Of a stretch of 64,000 nt of DNA, positions 27,165 to 36,421 are shown piece by piece. The notes under the pieces are model-generated. The model was not told the origin of the DNA and did not search any database. It saw only the letters and a program-made list of their open reading frames with translations. Within the stretch, counting starts at the first letter, position 1. Every line of letters begins with the position of its first letter. Where the stretch lies: assembly GCF_025465545.1 (NCBI RefSeq), contig NZ_JAODMK010000045.1:36381-100380 (forward strand), read 5' to 3'. A program made the position numbers and the translations under genes. Origin of the DNA: Naasia sp. GTDB taxonomy: Bacteria; Actinomycetota; Actinomycetes; Actinomycetales; Microbacteriaceae.

Positions 27165-27887
27165 CTAGCGGGGGTTCCGGCGACGCTTCGGAATCAGGGC
27201 GCCCGCCCCGATGGCCCCCATGGCGATCGCGAGCAGAATCCCTGCAACGACGAAGATCAGGCCGTCCTTCTGAGCGATCAGCTCGAGGCCAGACGGCCAC
27301 GTCGCCGCCGCGCCGGTCTCGAGCACCGCGGACTGGGCGAGCCCGGCAGCCGAGACTTCGTCCTGGTGGGTCCCCTGAGCGGACTCGGTCTGACCGCGGT
27401 CGCCGGCACCCGCAGGGCCGTTCACGACTCGGGCAGCCGGAGCGGAGTCGAATCCCGACACCGTGCCGCTCGCGATTGCCTCCCCGGGAACGGAAAGGGG
27501 AACGGAAAGGGGAACGGCGACGGGGAGGGGCGCGGCCGGGGGGGCGAGGACCTCGGCGAGGTCGTCAGCCTCGCGAACGACGAGGCGGGCACGTGGCGGG
27601 CGCGGCCCGGGGACGGTCCCGACGATCGCGGATGTCCCCTCGAGGGTCTCGAGGTGCCGATGAGCTGCGGCATCGGGTTCCGGAAGCGCCTCGGAAACGG
27701 CCTGGACAGCGGAGGAGGACGGCGCCTCAGCGGATTGTCCCGCATGAACCGGCAGGTCCCCGCTGTCCGCGCTGGCGGAAGCAGCAGACAAGGCAAGTGA
27801 GAGGGCCAGCAGCCCGCCGGCGGTGACGAGCCCGCCGCCCAGGGAGCGCCAGAGGCGAGCGCCGATGGTGCGTCCGGAGTCGTCCAT
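27165..27887 (-). CDS. Exported single-pass surface protein of unknown function
   Basis: A 240-residue protein. The ATG at 27887 is chosen because GGGGGGAGTG precedes it; a longer reading to 27932 lacks such a site. An N-terminal signal peptide (LVTAGGLLALSLALSAASASA) is followed by a low-complexity Ala/Pro/Val-rich outer region and a C-terminal membrane helix (LIFVVAGILLAIAMGAI) ending with the basic tail PKRRRNPR. The layout resembles sortase substrates but there is no LPXTG motif. No known domain was recognised. It interrupts the ispG-proS neighbourhood on the opposite strand. Confidence 0.75.
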   Translation of the reverse strand: MDDSGRTIGARLWRSLGGGLVTAGGLLALSLALSAASASADSGDLPVHAGQSAEAPSSSAVQAVSEALPEPDAAAHRHLETLEGTSAIVGTVPGPRPPRARLVVREADDLAEVLAPPAAPLPVAVPLSVPLSVPGEAIASGTVSGFDSAPAARVVNGPAGAGDRGQTESAQGTHQDEVSAAGLAQSAVLETGAAATWPSGLELIAQKDGLIFVVAGILLAIAMGAIGAGALIPKRRRNPR

Positions 27888-27917
27888 CTGTTCACTCCCC
27901 CCGAGTGGCCTAGAAAC

Positions 27918-28262
27918 GTGTGCCCCATTCAACCAGCAACCGACCGATCTGTCTACCCTTCATTATCGGGAAAGCACCGATCGCCCGAAGCGGATCTGTA
28001 CCCCATCGCCGTCATCGCCGTCTCCACGGCGTACAAGAACGGCACCACCTGCTGGGGCGCCTGCAACCGCCAGGTGGCGGTCGATGCGTACGACAGCGGC
28101 CGCGGGAACAGCGTCGCGATCACCACGCCGAACACGAGCGGCTGCCTCAGGCCGTGGGTCACGGCCGGCTACAGCTGGCGCTTCCGGGTCCACCACCAGG
28201 AGGCGGGCAAGTGGTGGATCGGCCGGACCGGCGCCGTCACGATGACCCCCGGCGGGTACTGA
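27918..28262 (+). pseudogene. Probable 5'-truncated secreted-protein fragment
   Basis: An open frame of 114 codons. From about 28000 on, codon use is strongly G/C at third positions and the peptide looks like a small Cys/Trp-rich extracellular domain (KNGTTCWGACNRQVAV, SGCLRPWVTAGYSWRFRV, GKWWIGRTG). The first ~28 codons instead use A/T-ending codons like intergenic DNA and supply no signal peptide. The simplest reading is the C-terminal end of a secreted protein that lost its front; a small intact gene with a different start cannot be excluded. No family was recognised. This is the only coding signal in the 508-bp gap before proS. Confidence 0.4.
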
Positions 28263-28383
28263 ACCACGGGAACGTGTACCTCTCCTGCTTCTCGCCGGCA
28301 GCCCGCGGCGCCGTCCGGGCTCCCGGCGGCGGCGCTGCCGTCTCTGCGGGACGCCCTCGGCGGTCGCCCTCCCGGGCGGTCGC

Positions 28384-28389
28384 TAGATT
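28384..28389 (+). promoter_or_regulatory. Leaderless -10 box for proS
   Basis: TAGATT ends six bases before the GTG at 28396; no ribosome-binding site is visible. Confidence 0.55.
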
Positions 28390-28395
28390 TGTCGG

Positions 28396-30171
28396 GTGCC
28401 AACCCGCCTGTCCCAGCTCTTCGTCCGCACTCTGCGAGAGGACCCGGCTGACGCCGAGGTGACGAGCCACCGTCTCCTCGTGCGCGCGGGCTACATCCGC
28501 CGTCAGGCGCCGGGCATCTTCGCGTGGCTCCCGCTGGGGCTCCGGGTGCGCACCAAGGTCGAGCGCATCATCCGCGAGGAGATGACGGCGGTGGGCGCAC
28601 AGGAGGTCCTGTTCCCCGGACTCCTGCCCCGCGAGCCCTACGAGGCGACCGGGCGGTGGGAGGAGTACGGCGACGGCATCTTCCGGCTGAAGGACCGCAA
28701 GGGCGCCGACTACCTGCTCGCCCCCACCCACGAGGAGGTCTTCACCCTCCTGGTGAAGGACCTGTACTCGTCCTACAAGGACCTGCCCCTCACGATCTTC
28801 CAGATCCAGGACAAGTACCGCGACGAGGCACGTCCGCGTGCCGGCCTCCTGCGGGGACGCGAGTTCTCCATGAAGGACGCCTACTCCTTCGACAGCTCCG
28901 ACGAAGGACTGGACGCGAGCTATCAGGCGCAGCGCGACGCGTACGAGCGCATCTTCGCCCGGCTCGGGCTCGACTACGTCATCGTTGCGGCCGACGCGGG
29001 GGCTATGGGCGGGTCCAAGAGCGAGGAGTTCCTGCACCCCACGCCGATCGGGGAGGACACCTTCGTATCCTCGCCCGGCGGCTACGCGGCGAACGTCGAG
29101 GCGTTCAGCACTCTCGCGCCCGATGCGCTGCCGATCGAGGGCCTTCCGCCCGCGCGTGTCTTCGACTCCCCGTCGACGCCCACCATCGCCACCCTCGTCG
29201 ACCTCGTGAACGCGGAGCAGCCGCGCGAGGACCGCCCCTGGACGGCCGCCGACACCCTGAAGAACGTGGTGCTCTCCCTCACCCACCTCGACGGCAGCCG
29301 CGAGCTCGTCGTCGTCGGGCTCCCCGGCGACCGAGACGTGGACCTGAAGCGCGCCGAGGTGGCGTTCCAGCCCGCCGAAGTCGCCGCCGCGACCGAGGAG
29401 GACTTCGACCGCAACCCGAGCCTCGTCAAGGGGTACATCGGACCGTGGTCGGAGACGGGGGCGATCCTCGGCCTGGAGTCGGCGACGAACATCCGCTTCC
29501 TGCTCGATCCCCGCGTCGTGGACGGCACCGCCTGGGTCACCGGCGCGAACCGCAACGAGAAGCATGTGCTCGGCCTCGTCGCCGGGCGCGACTTCGTGGG
29601 TGACGGCTGGGTCGAGGTCGCCGACGTGCGCGCAGGAGATCCTGCCCCTGACGGGTCCGGGCCCGTCGAGCTCAGCCGCGGCACCGAGATCGGGCACGTG
29701 TTCCAGCTCGGCCGCAAGTATGCCGAGGCGCTCGGTCTGCAGGTGCTCGACCCGAACGGCAAGCTGGTCACCGTCACGATGGGCTCGTACGGCATCGGTG
29801 TGACCCGCAACCTGGCGCTGGTCGCCGAGGCGAACGCGGATGACAAGGGCCTGCTCTGGCCGCGGGAGGTCGCTCCCTACGACGTGCACATCGTGGCGAC
29901 CGGCAAGGACGAGGCGGTCTACACGGCGGCCGAGGCGATCGCGGCGGAGCTCGAGGCGTCCGGCGTGGAGGTGCTCTACGACGACCGGCCGAAGGTGTCG
30001 CCCGGCGTCAAGTTCGGCGACGCGGAGCTTCTCGGCGTCCCGACCATCCTCATCGTCGGCAAGGGCCTCGCTTCCGGTGAGGTCGAGCTCTGGGACCGGC
30101 GCTCGGGCGAGCGGACCCCGCTCCCGCTGGCGGAGGCCTCGGCGCGCATCCTGTCCGAGCTCCGGTCATGA
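28396..30171 (+). CDS. proS: Prolyl-tRNA synthetase, bacterial type
   Basis: A 591-residue class II aminoacyl-tRNA synthetase charging tRNA-Pro. Motif 2 is [20 protein letters not shown], motif 3 is [13 protein letters not shown], and the insertion between them (roughly residues 225-410) is the editing domain of the bacterial form that clears Ala-tRNA-Pro. The C-terminal anticodon domain starts near [10 protein letters not shown]. Length is normal. The GTG start and short spacing to a -10 box indicate a leaderless message. proS next to nusA is usual in actinobacteria. Confidence 0.97.
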   Translation: MPTRLSQLFVRTLREDPADAEVTSHRLLVRAGYIRRQAPGIFAWLPLGLRVRTKVERIIREEMTAVGAQEVLFPGLLPREPYEATGRWEEYGDGIFRLKDRKGADYLLAPTHEEVFTLLVKDLYSSYKDLPLTIFQIQDKYRDEARPRAGLLRGREFSMKDAYSFDSSDEGLDASYQAQRDAYERIFARLGLDYVIVAADAGAMGGSKSEEFLHPTPIGEDTFVSSPGGYAANVEAFSTLAPDALPIEGLPPARVFDSPSTPTIATLVDLVNAEQPREDRPWTAADTLKNVVLSLTHLDGSRELVVVGLPGDRDVDLKRAEVAFQPAEVAAATEEDFDRNPSLVKGYIGPWSETGAILGLESATNIRFLLDPRVVDGTAWVTGANRNEKHVLGLVAGRDFVGDGWVEVADVRAGDPAPDGSGPVELSRGTEIGHVFQLGRKYAEALGLQVLDPNGKLVTVTMGSYGIGVTRNLALVAEANADDKGLLWPREVAPYDVHIVATGKDEAVYTAAEAIAAELEASGVEVLYDDRPKVSPGVKFGDAELLGVPTILIVGKGLASGEVELWDRRSGERTPLPLAEASARILSELRS

Positions 30172-30206
30172 GCTTGCGCCCTGAGCGCTGCCGGCCCTGC
30201 CGCTCA

Positions 30207-30266
30207 GGTGCCCGTTCCGGCGCGGAGTGCCCCCTGTAGCGGGCACTCCGCGCCGGAACGGGCACC
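30207..30266. terminator. Perfect 26-bp inverted repeat after proS
   Basis: The arms 30207-30232 and 30241-30266 are exact inverse complements around an 8-base loop (CCTGTAGC). It lies 35 bp after the proS stop. No U-run follows, so it may be a Rho-independent-like stop, an RNA stabiliser or a copy of a small repeat element. The rest of the 292-bp proS-nusA gap holds only a possible nusA promoter (TACCGT near 30402). Confidence 0.6.
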
Positions 30267-30463
30267 CGAAGGTCGCACCGCCTCTACCCGGGAACGACGC
30301 GCGCGTAGGTTCGCTGCGGTGCCACGCCGCAACCCGGGCCGGGACGCGCCGCCGGCCGAACTGCCCTGCCCGGGCGGCGGAAGTGGGGTCCGAGCGGATC
30401 GGGTACCGTAGACGAAGCCTCCGCAACCCGGGGGATCACATCGCGAATAGTGGAGACCGGCCC

Positions 30464-31468
30464 GTGGATATCGACCTCAGCGTGCTGCGCCTCATGGAGC
30501 GCGAGCGCGAGATTCCCTTCGAGGAACTCGTCCAGATCATCGAGCAGGCCATCCTCACCGCCTACCTCAAGCACACCGACAAGCCGGAGCCGAAGCACGG
30601 CAGCGACGAGCCGGCACCCGCGCGAGTGCACATCGACCGGAAGAACGGGCACGTCGCCGTGTTCGTGCCCGAGACCGATGAGGAGGGCGCAGTCATCGGC
30701 GAGGCCGAGGACAGCCCCAGCGACTTCGGCCGGATCGCGGCCTTCGCCGCGAAGCAGGTCATCAACCAGCGGCTGCGCGACATCGGTGACGAGCGGATCC
30801 TGGGCGAATTCAAGGGCCGTGAGGGCGACGTGATCGCCGGCGTCATCCAGCAGGGGCCGAACCCGCGGATGATCCACATCGACCTCGGCACGATCGAGGC
30901 GATCCTTCCGCCGGAGGAGCAGGTGCCGGGGGAGACCTACCCGCACGGCGAGCGCATCCGTGTCTACGTGACGAGCGTCTCGAAGGGCACCAAGGGGCCC
31001 TCGATCACCGTGTCCAGGACCCATCCCTCGCTCGTCCGCAAGCTGTTCGCCCTCGAGGTCCCGGAGATCGCCAGCGGCGTGGTGGAGATCGTCTCATTGG
31101 CCCGCGAGGCGGGACACCGGTCGAAGATCGCGGTCCGCGCCACGGAGCCGGGCGTCAACGCCAAGGGGGCCTGCATCGGCGAGCTCGGCCAGCGCGTTCG
31201 CTCGGTCCAGGCCGAGTTGGGCGGCGAGAAGATCGACATCGTGGACTACTCGGACGACCTCCCCACCTTCGTTGCGAACGCGCTCTCGCCCGCCCGGGTG
31301 TCGAGCGCCTTCGTGATCGACCAGAAGCTGAAGGCAGTCCGCGCGCTGGTGCCGGACTATCAGCTGTCGCTCGCGATCGGCAAGGAGGGCCAGAACGCCC
31401 GCCTCGCGGCGAAGCTCACGGGCGCCAAGATCGACATCCAGCCCGATTCGATCCTCGACGAGGACTAG
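30464..31468 (+). CDS. nusA: Transcription termination/antitermination factor NusA
   Basis: A 334-residue RNA-polymerase-binding protein. The N-terminal domain starts DIDLSVLRLMEREREIPFEE, followed by S1, KH1 and KH2 RNA-binding domains; the KH2 part shows LAIGKEGQNARLAAKLTG. The GTG at 30464 is chosen because homology begins there and GGAG lies nine bases upstream; the longer frame is non-coding leader. It has no C-terminal acidic repeats, as usual for actinobacteria. The common operon partners rimP (upstream) and ylxR/infB (downstream) are absent from the window: convergent transporter genes begin 110 bp after the stop. Confidence 0.96.
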   Translation: MDIDLSVLRLMEREREIPFEELVQIIEQAILTAYLKHTDKPEPKHGSDEPAPARVHIDRKNGHVAVFVPETDEEGAVIGEAEDSPSDFGRIAAFAAKQVINQRLRDIGDERILGEFKGREGDVIAGVIQQGPNPRMIHIDLGTIEAILPPEEQVPGETYPHGERIRVYVTSVSKGTKGPSITVSRTHPSLVRKLFALEVPEIASGVVEIVSLAREAGHRSKIAVRATEPGVNAKGACIGELGQRVRSVQAELGGEKIDIVDYSDDLPTFVANALSPARVSSAFVIDQKLKAVRALVPDYQLSLAIGKEGQNARLAAKLTGAKIDIQPDSILDED

Positions 31469-31476
31469 GACTTTCC

Positions 31477-31551
31477 CTCAGCAGGCGAAACGCGCTTCAG
31501 CAGGCTGAAACCCGCCGTTTGTGTCTGCTCAAGGAAGAAATGCCTGCTGAG
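31477..31551. terminator. Inverted-repeat region between nusA and the convergent importer
   Basis: CTCAGCAGGC (31477-31486) and its exact inverse GCCTGCTGAG (31542-31551) flank an AT-richer centre that repeats CAGCAGGC plus GAAAC once more at 31498. The large loop makes a simple terminator uncertain. It lies at the boundary between core genes and the sugar-catabolic region. Confidence 0.35.
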
Positions 31552-31578
31552 CGAGAGTGAAGGCCGCGCCCGGGGTCC

Positions 31579-32571
31579 TCACTCGGCGGTGCGACGGCCG
31601 TAGAGCGCGATCACGATGAGGACGATCACGCCGTAGATCAGCTGCTGGATGTTGGAGCCGAGGTTGGCGACGTTGACGAGCGTCGCGACCTGGCCGAGCA
31701 CCAGGGCGCCGCCGAAGGTGCCGACCATCGATCCGCGCCCGCCGAAGATGGATGCGCCGCCCACGACGACTGCCGCGACCGAGCCGAGCAGGTACGAGGC
31801 GCCCATGGTGGCGGAGGCCTGGGCGTAGAACCCGACGATGACGATCCCGGCGAAGGCGGCCAGGGCGCCGGACAGCGCGTACCCGGCCATGCGGATCCGG
31901 TCGACGGGCAGGCCGGCGAGGGTCGCGGTGTGCGGGGCGGAGCCGACCACGAAGAGGGACCGGCCCCAGCCGGTGAAGCTCAGCACGAGCTGCAGCACGA
32001 CCATGAGGATGAGGCCGAGCGGCAGCACGGCGGCGATCTTGACCCCGAAGAGGTCGATCTTCGTCGCGGTGATGTCGGTGAGGAACTGCGGGATCACCGT
32101 CAGCTCGGAGTTCCGGAAGGTGAGCAGCACCACGCCGAACAGCAGGCCGTTCATCGCGATCGTCGTGACGATCGGCGTCAGCCCGAGCTTGGCGACGATG
32201 ACGCCGTTGGCGAGGCCCACGATCACGCCGGCGAGGATGCCGCCGACGAAGCCGAGCACCGGGCCGAACGCCGCGGTCCAGGTGAGGAAGCCGAGGGCGG
32301 CGAAGGCGATCGTGTTCGGCACCGACAGGTCGATGCCGGCCTGGATCACGGCCACCGTCTGCCCGAAGGACGCGATCGCGAGGATCATCGCGAACGTCGC
32401 GGTGCCGACGAGCGAGTCGACCGACAGCAGGTTCGGCCGGATCAGCCCGCCGACGAGGAACAGCAGCACGAACACCGCCAGGGGCCACACGCTCCGCGGC
32501 ACCCGGCCGAGGGCCCCCGAGAAGCCGGACCGTGCGGGGGCGGCGGCCGGGTCGGCGCGGACGGCGGTCAT
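31579..32571 (-). CDS. Ribose/sugar-type ABC transporter permease (second)
   Basis: A 330-residue, roughly 8-10-helix membrane permease of the RbsC/BPD_transp_2 family. It shows IQAGIDLSVPNTIAFAALGF and the C-terminal VGGASIFGGRGSMVGTFGGA typical of this family. Its ATG overlaps the stop of the first permease gene (ATGA). It is last in the four-gene minus-strand importer operon (binding protein, ATPase, permease, permease). Two different permeases suggest a heterodimeric channel. The substrate is likely a monosaccharide or polyol, not determinable here. Confidence 0.93.
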   Translation of the reverse strand: MTAVRADPAAAPARSGFSGALGRVPRSVWPLAVFVLLFLVGGLIRPNLLSVDSLVGTATFAMILAIASFGQTVAVIQAGIDLSVPNTIAFAALGFLTWTAAFGPVLGFVGGILAGVIVGLANGVIVAKLGLTPIVTTIAMNGLLFGVVLLTFRNSELTVIPQFLTDITATKIDLFGVKIAAVLPLGLILMVVLQLVLSFTGWGRSLFVVGSAPHTATLAGLPVDRIRMAGYALSGALAAFAGIVIVGFYAQASATMGASYLLGSVAAVVVGGASIFGGRGSMVGTFGGALVLGQVATLVNVANLGSNIQQLIYGVIVLIVIALYGRRTAE

Positions 32572-33581
32572 GCGCGGACTCCTCGCACTGCCTGGTAGAT
32601 GCGGCGCCAGAGAACCGGGAGGCCGACGACGGAGATCACGATGAGCGCGGCGATCACGTACTGCCAGTACGAGTTGATGCCGGCGAAGAACAGCAGGTTG
32701 CCGACCAGGCCGAGGGTGCAGGCGGCGAGGATCGTGCCGATGATGCTGCCGCGGCCTCCGGTGAAGCTGGCGCCCGCGAGGGCCACCGCCGCGATCGAGC
32801 TGAGCAGGTACGGGTCACCGCTGCGGGGGTCGCCGGTGATGGTCGAGCCGGCGAGCATGATGCCGCCCAGCGCGACGATCACGCCGGAGAGGGCGAAGGC
32901 GGCGAGCTGGGCGCCGCGGGCGTTGAGGCCGGCGGCCCGCACGCTGTCGGCACTCGAGCCGACCCCGTAGATGTGCCGCCCCAGCGCCGTGCGCTGCAGC
33001 AGCAGCCAGAGCAGCACCGCGACGATGGCGAGCCAGAAGAGCGCGACCGGCACGTAGGGGAGGAGCTCGCCGCTCGTCGCCAGGTAGAACTCGGGGGTGA
33101 TGCCGCCCCCCGGCCGGTCCATCACCTCTCGGCTGATGGAGCCGATGATGAAGGCGCTCGCCAGCGTGACCGCGATCGCGGGCAGCTTCCCGTAGGCGAC
33201 CAGCGCCCCGTTGAAGAGTCCGCAGATCAGTCCCGCCCCGATTCCGGCGAGGAGCGCGAGGGGGACCGGCAGCGACACCATGGCGGTCGCGAACACCACG
33301 TTGGAGAAGCTCATGATCGCGCCGATCGAGATGTCGATCCCGCCGACGAGCACGATGATCAGCTGGCCGAGGGCGGCCAGGGCGAGCGGCACGACGAGGT
33401 TCGAGGCGGTCTGCAGCTGGAACCGGGTGAGCAGCTCGGGGTTGATGATCACGTAGACGACGAAGAACACGAGGAACGCCGACACGGGTGCCACGGCACC
33501 CTCCCGGCGCAGCCGGAGAAACGACGGCGCATTCCACAGGCGGCGACCGAGCAGGCCCGGGGTGACGGAGGAGGCGGTCAT
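32568..33581 (-). CDS. Ribose/sugar-type ABC transporter permease (first)
   Basis: A 337-residue RbsC-family permease. The start at 33581 is fixed by the ATGA overlap with the ATPase gene and by homology beginning MTASSVTPGLLG; the much longer open frame upstream is an antisense-type shadow of the ATPase. Family markers are VLVGGIDISIGAIMSFSNVV and ALAGASFTGGRGSIIGT. It pairs with the second permease to form the membrane channel. Confidence 0.93.
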   Translation of the reverse strand: MTASSVTPGLLGRRLWNAPSFLRLRREGAVAPVSAFLVFFVVYVIINPELLTRFQLQTASNLVVPLALAALGQLIIVLVGGIDISIGAIMSFSNVVFATAMVSLPVPLALLAGIGAGLICGLFNGALVAYGKLPAIAVTLASAFIIGSISREVMDRPGGGITPEFYLATSGELLPYVPVALFWLAIVAVLLWLLLQRTALGRHIYGVGSSADSVRAAGLNARGAQLAAFALSGVIVALGGIMLAGSTITGDPRSGDPYLLSSIAAVALAGASFTGGRGSIIGTILAACTLGLVGNLLFFAGINSYWQYVIAALIVISVVGLPVLWRRIYQAVRGVRA

Positions 33582-35134
33582 CTCCTTCCCTTCACGCCGA
33601 CGGCGGCACCGACCACGGCGTCGGCGGTGAGGCGCTCGCCCTCGAGCTCGTCGGCGATCTTTCCGCGGTAGAGCACGACGACGCGATGGCAGACGTGCAC
33701 GAGCTCCTCGACCTCGGTGGAGAACCAGATGACGGCGACGCCCAGCCCCGAGAGGCGGACGATCGCGTCGTACAGCTCCTGCTTCGCGCGGACGTCGATG
33801 CCGCGGGTGGGATCGTGCAGGAGCACGAGCCGGCGGTCGCGGTCGGTCCAGCGCCCGAACACGAGCTTCTGCTGGTTGCCGCCGGACAGCGCTCCCGCCC
33901 GCTCGAGCGGGCCGCGGGTGCGGACCGAGAGGGAGCGCAGCACGCCGCTGATCCAGGAGCTCTGGGAGCCGAGCAGGGGGCGGCCGCCGAGGCCGAACGC
34001 CTTCAGCCACGGGGAGAGCAGGTTCTCGCCGACGCTCATCTGCAGGGCGAGGCCCTCCCGCTTGCGGTCCTCCGGCACGTAGCCGGCGCCGAGCCGCACG
34101 GCTCGCACCGGGGTGAGGCGCTTGATGCGGTGTCCGCCGAGGTGCCAGTGGTCGGCGACCGCGGGAGCGGCGCCGTAGAGCGCGCGCAGCAGCTCGGCCT
34201 GGCCGTGACCCTGCAGTCCGCCGACGCCGAGGATCTCGCCGGGGCGCACGGTGAGGTCGACCCCGTCGATGCCCGGCGAGACGAGGTTCTTCACCTCGAG
34301 CACGGGCGGTGCGTCCGCCGCCGGCGTGGGTGGGGACTCGGGGAAGTGGCGGGACGCCTCGCGGCCGGCCATCAGGGAGATGAGCTGGTCGTCGGTCCAG
34401 GCGCCGCGGCGGAATTCGCCGGCGACCTTGCCGTCGCGCAGGACCGTGCCTCGGTCGGCGATCTCGGCCAGCTCGCTCAGCCGGTGGGAGACGTAGACGA
34501 CGGCGGTGCCCCGAGCGGTCAGCTCGCGGATCCGCCGGAACAGCCACTCGACCCCCGGAGGGGCGAGGGCGGAGGACGCCTCGTCGAGGATCAGCAGCTG
34601 GGGATCCGCGGCGATGGCGCGGGCGATCTCGACGAGCTGCCGGTCGGCGAGGGAGAGCGAGTAGACGGGGACGGAGGGATCGATGTGCTCCAGCTCGAGC
34701 CGGTCGAGCAGCGCCCGGGCCGCACGTGTCGCCTTCTTCTGCGAGAAGCCGCGCAGCGGCGCTCCATCCGGAAGGCTGAGGTTCTCCGCAACGGTCCACT
34801 CCGGCACGAGCGCGAGCTCCTGGAAGGCGCACGTGACGCCGGCCTGGCGGGAGTCGCGGATGCTGCCCGAGCCGAGCTCCACGCCGCCGAATCCGATGGA
34901 GCCGGCGGTGGGGGACACCGCCCCGGCGAGCATCTTCGCGACGGTGCTCTTGCCCGCGCCGTTCTCGCCGACCAGGGCGTGCACCTCGCCCGCCTGGCAG
35001 GAGAAGCTCACGTCCTCCACGGCCCGCACGGGGCCGTAGTGCTTGACGAGGCCGCGGACGACGAGGAGCGCTTCAGGAGGAGCGGGTGGTGCCGCCGCCT
35101 GCGCGACGGCACCACCCTGCTGCGGGATCGACAT
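33578..35134 (-). CDS. Sugar ABC transporter ATPase, two-domain RbsA type
   Basis: A 518-residue protein with two ABC domains. The N-terminal domain has Walker A GENGAGKST, a weak signature SLSLADRQLVEIA and Walker B LLILDEASSAL (DEPTSAL is commoner). The C-terminal domain has a degenerate P-loop (GVGGLQGHGQAE) but a full signature LSGGNQQKLVFGRW and HDPTRGID, the asymmetry typical of RbsA/MglA. It powers import by the two adjacent permeases. Gene order ATPase-permease-permease with ATGA coupling is intact, and the binding-protein gene lies six bases upstream. Confidence 0.94.
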   Translation of the reverse strand: MSIPQQGGAVAQAAAPPAPPEALLVVRGLVKHYGPVRAVEDVSFSCQAGEVHALVGENGAGKSTVAKMLAGAVSPTAGSIGFGGVELGSGSIRDSRQAGVTCAFQELALVPEWTVAENLSLPDGAPLRGFSQKKATRAARALLDRLELEHIDPSVPVYSLSLADRQLVEIARAIAADPQLLILDEASSALAPPGVEWLFRRIRELTARGTAVVYVSHRLSELAEIADRGTVLRDGKVAGEFRRGAWTDDQLISLMAGREASRHFPESPPTPAADAPPVLEVKNLVSPGIDGVDLTVRPGEILGVGGLQGHGQAELLRALYGAAPAVADHWHLGGHRIKRLTPVRAVRLGAGYVPEDRKREGLALQMSVGENLLSPWLKAFGLGGRPLLGSQSSWISGVLRSLSVRTRGPLERAGALSGGNQQKLVFGRWTDRDRRLVLLHDPTRGIDVRAKQELYDAIVRLSGLGVAVIWFSTEVEELVHVCHRVVVLYRGKIADELEGERLTADAVVGAAVGVKGRR

Positions 35135-35140
35135 GAAGGA

Positions 35141-36223
35141 TCAGCCCTGGTAGTACTTCTTGACCTCGTCGACCGTGATGTCGAGGCCGGGGAAGTCATA
35201 GCCGAGCTGGAAGTTGGCCGCCTCGTCCGGCAGGCAGAAGTCGGCCGCGTTCTCCTCGGTGATCTCGAGCGGCGGGAAGAACTGCTGCTTCTCGATCGTC
35301 CCGCCCTCGAGCAGCTTGACCGCCTGCTCCAGGCCCTTGGCATAGATCGCGGGCTGGCCGAAGACCATGTCGCCCTTCAGGCCCTTGTCCGCGTACTTGG
35401 TCAGCGTGCAGGCCTCGCCGTTGTAGCCGGAGCCGCCGACGACCGGGACGAAGGGGATGTCCGCTGCCGCGAACGCCTCCGGCACGCCCTGACCGCCGGT
35501 GAGGAACGAGTACACCCCGCCGACATCCGGGTTGGAGCGGAGGATCGAGGCCATCGCCTCCTGGGCGGTCGCCTCGTTCCAGTTGTTGGTGCCCTGCGCC
35601 ACGACCTCCGCGCCGCCCGCCTTCAGGGCGTCGAGGACGCCCGGCATGGTGCCGTCGTTGAGCGGCACGCCCGCGACGCCCTCGAGCACGGCGACCTTCT
35701 TGTTGTCGCCGAGATTGGCGAGGAGCCAGTCGGCACCGATGCTGCCCGCGTTGCCCCAGTCGGTGGAGACGACGTAGACGTTCGGGTTGTCGTAGGGCCC
35801 GCCGTTGGCGATGACCGGGATGTTCTGCGCCTGCGCCTGGGTGATGGCGGCGTCGGCTCCGGAGGAGGAGGCCGGGTCGAACAGGATGGCGTCCACGCCC
35901 TGCGCGATGAGGTTCTGCATCGCGGCGTTCTGCGCGGCCGCGTCGTTGTCGTTCGTGCGAACGATCTTCAGCTCGACCTTGTCCTTGTACTCGGGGCGGT
36001 TCGCGAGCGCCTGCAGCGCCGCAAGGCCCGTCTCGCGCCAGGCCTGGCCGCCCAGGGGCTGCTCGAAGCCGATCACGAACTTCTTGTCGCCGGAGCCCGT
36101 GCTGCCGCCGCCGCTGTTCGACGCCGGCGCGCTGGAACAGCCCGCCAGGACGACCAGAGCTGTGGCTGCCACGGCTGCCCCGCCGACGCGGAGCAGGCGG
36201 CTGGTGATGCGCCTCGAATGCAT
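35141..36223 (-). CDS. Sugar-binding lipoprotein of the RbsB-like importer
   Basis: A 360-residue periplasmic-binding-protein-family (type 1) lipoprotein. The ATG at 36223 has AAGGGAG eight bases upstream; the longer frame is not used. Signal peptide with lipobox LAGC, then KKFVIGFEQPLGGQAWR and two Rossmann-like lobes (GVDAILFDPASSSGADAA, GVYSFLTGGQGVPEAF). It captures the sugar outside the cell and delivers it to the two permeases. First gene of the minus-strand importer operon; its 5' region is shared with the divergent Gfo/Idh gene and contains a LacI-type operator. Confidence 0.93.
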   Translation of the reverse strand: MHSRRITSRLLRVGGAAVAATALVVLAGCSSAPASNSGGGSTGSGDKKFVIGFEQPLGGQAWRETGLAALQALANRPEYKDKVELKIVRTNDNDAAAQNAAMQNLIAQGVDAILFDPASSSGADAAITQAQAQNIPVIANGGPYDNPNVYVVSTDWGNAGSIGADWLLANLGDNKKVAVLEGVAGVPLNDGTMPGVLDALKAGGAEVVAQGTNNWNEATAQEAMASILRSNPDVGGVYSFLTGGQGVPEAFAAADIPFVPVVGGSGYNGEACTLTKYADKGLKGDMVFGQPAIYAKGLEQAVKLLEGGTIEKQQFFPPLEITEENAADFCLPDEAANFQLGYDFPGLDITVDEVKKYYQG

Positions 36224-36305
36224 TGATTTCTCCCTTGAAATCGAACGTGGAGCTCGCGGTCTTGGCCTGCCCCGTCGTGTTCGACCGGGGCGGTGCGTGC
36301 CTGTG

Positions 36306-36334
36306 TTGACGAGCGGTGGTCGGGACACTACCGT
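36306..36334 (+). promoter_or_regulatory. Promoter for the Gfo/Idh operon of block A
   Basis: TTGACG (36306-36311) and TACCGT (36329-36334) are separated by 17 bp, a near-ideal actinobacterial vegetative promoter pointing right. Transcription should start near 36341, just ahead of the LacI-type operator. Confidence 0.6.
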
Positions 36335-36344
36335 ACGAGAAAGA

Positions 36345-36364
36345 GCGTTACCAGTAGCGCTAAC
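36345..36364. promoter_or_regulatory. LacI-type operator between importer and Gfo/Idh operons
   Basis: The symmetric core TAGCGCTA (36355-36362) lies in the context CAGTAGCGCTAACAC, matching the core found twice upstream of the CoA-transferase gene. Placed just downstream of the predicted start site, it could block the rightward promoter and perhaps the leftward importer operon. The local repressor at 44846 is the obvious candidate. Confidence 0.6.
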
Positions 36365-36421
36365 ACTCTGGTCCGAAACCCGTTCGAATCAGTCGCAATG
36401 AAGCGATGGGAGCACGCACCT

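Noticed and set aside
28237..29889. A 550-codon minus-strand open frame opposite proS
   Set aside because: proS is unmistakable on the plus strand; the antisense peptide has no recognisable domain.
33582..34832. A long N-terminal extension of the first RbsC-type permease
   Set aside because: It overlaps the ATPase gene on the same strand in another frame; the ATGA junction at 33578-33581 and homology fix the start at 33581.
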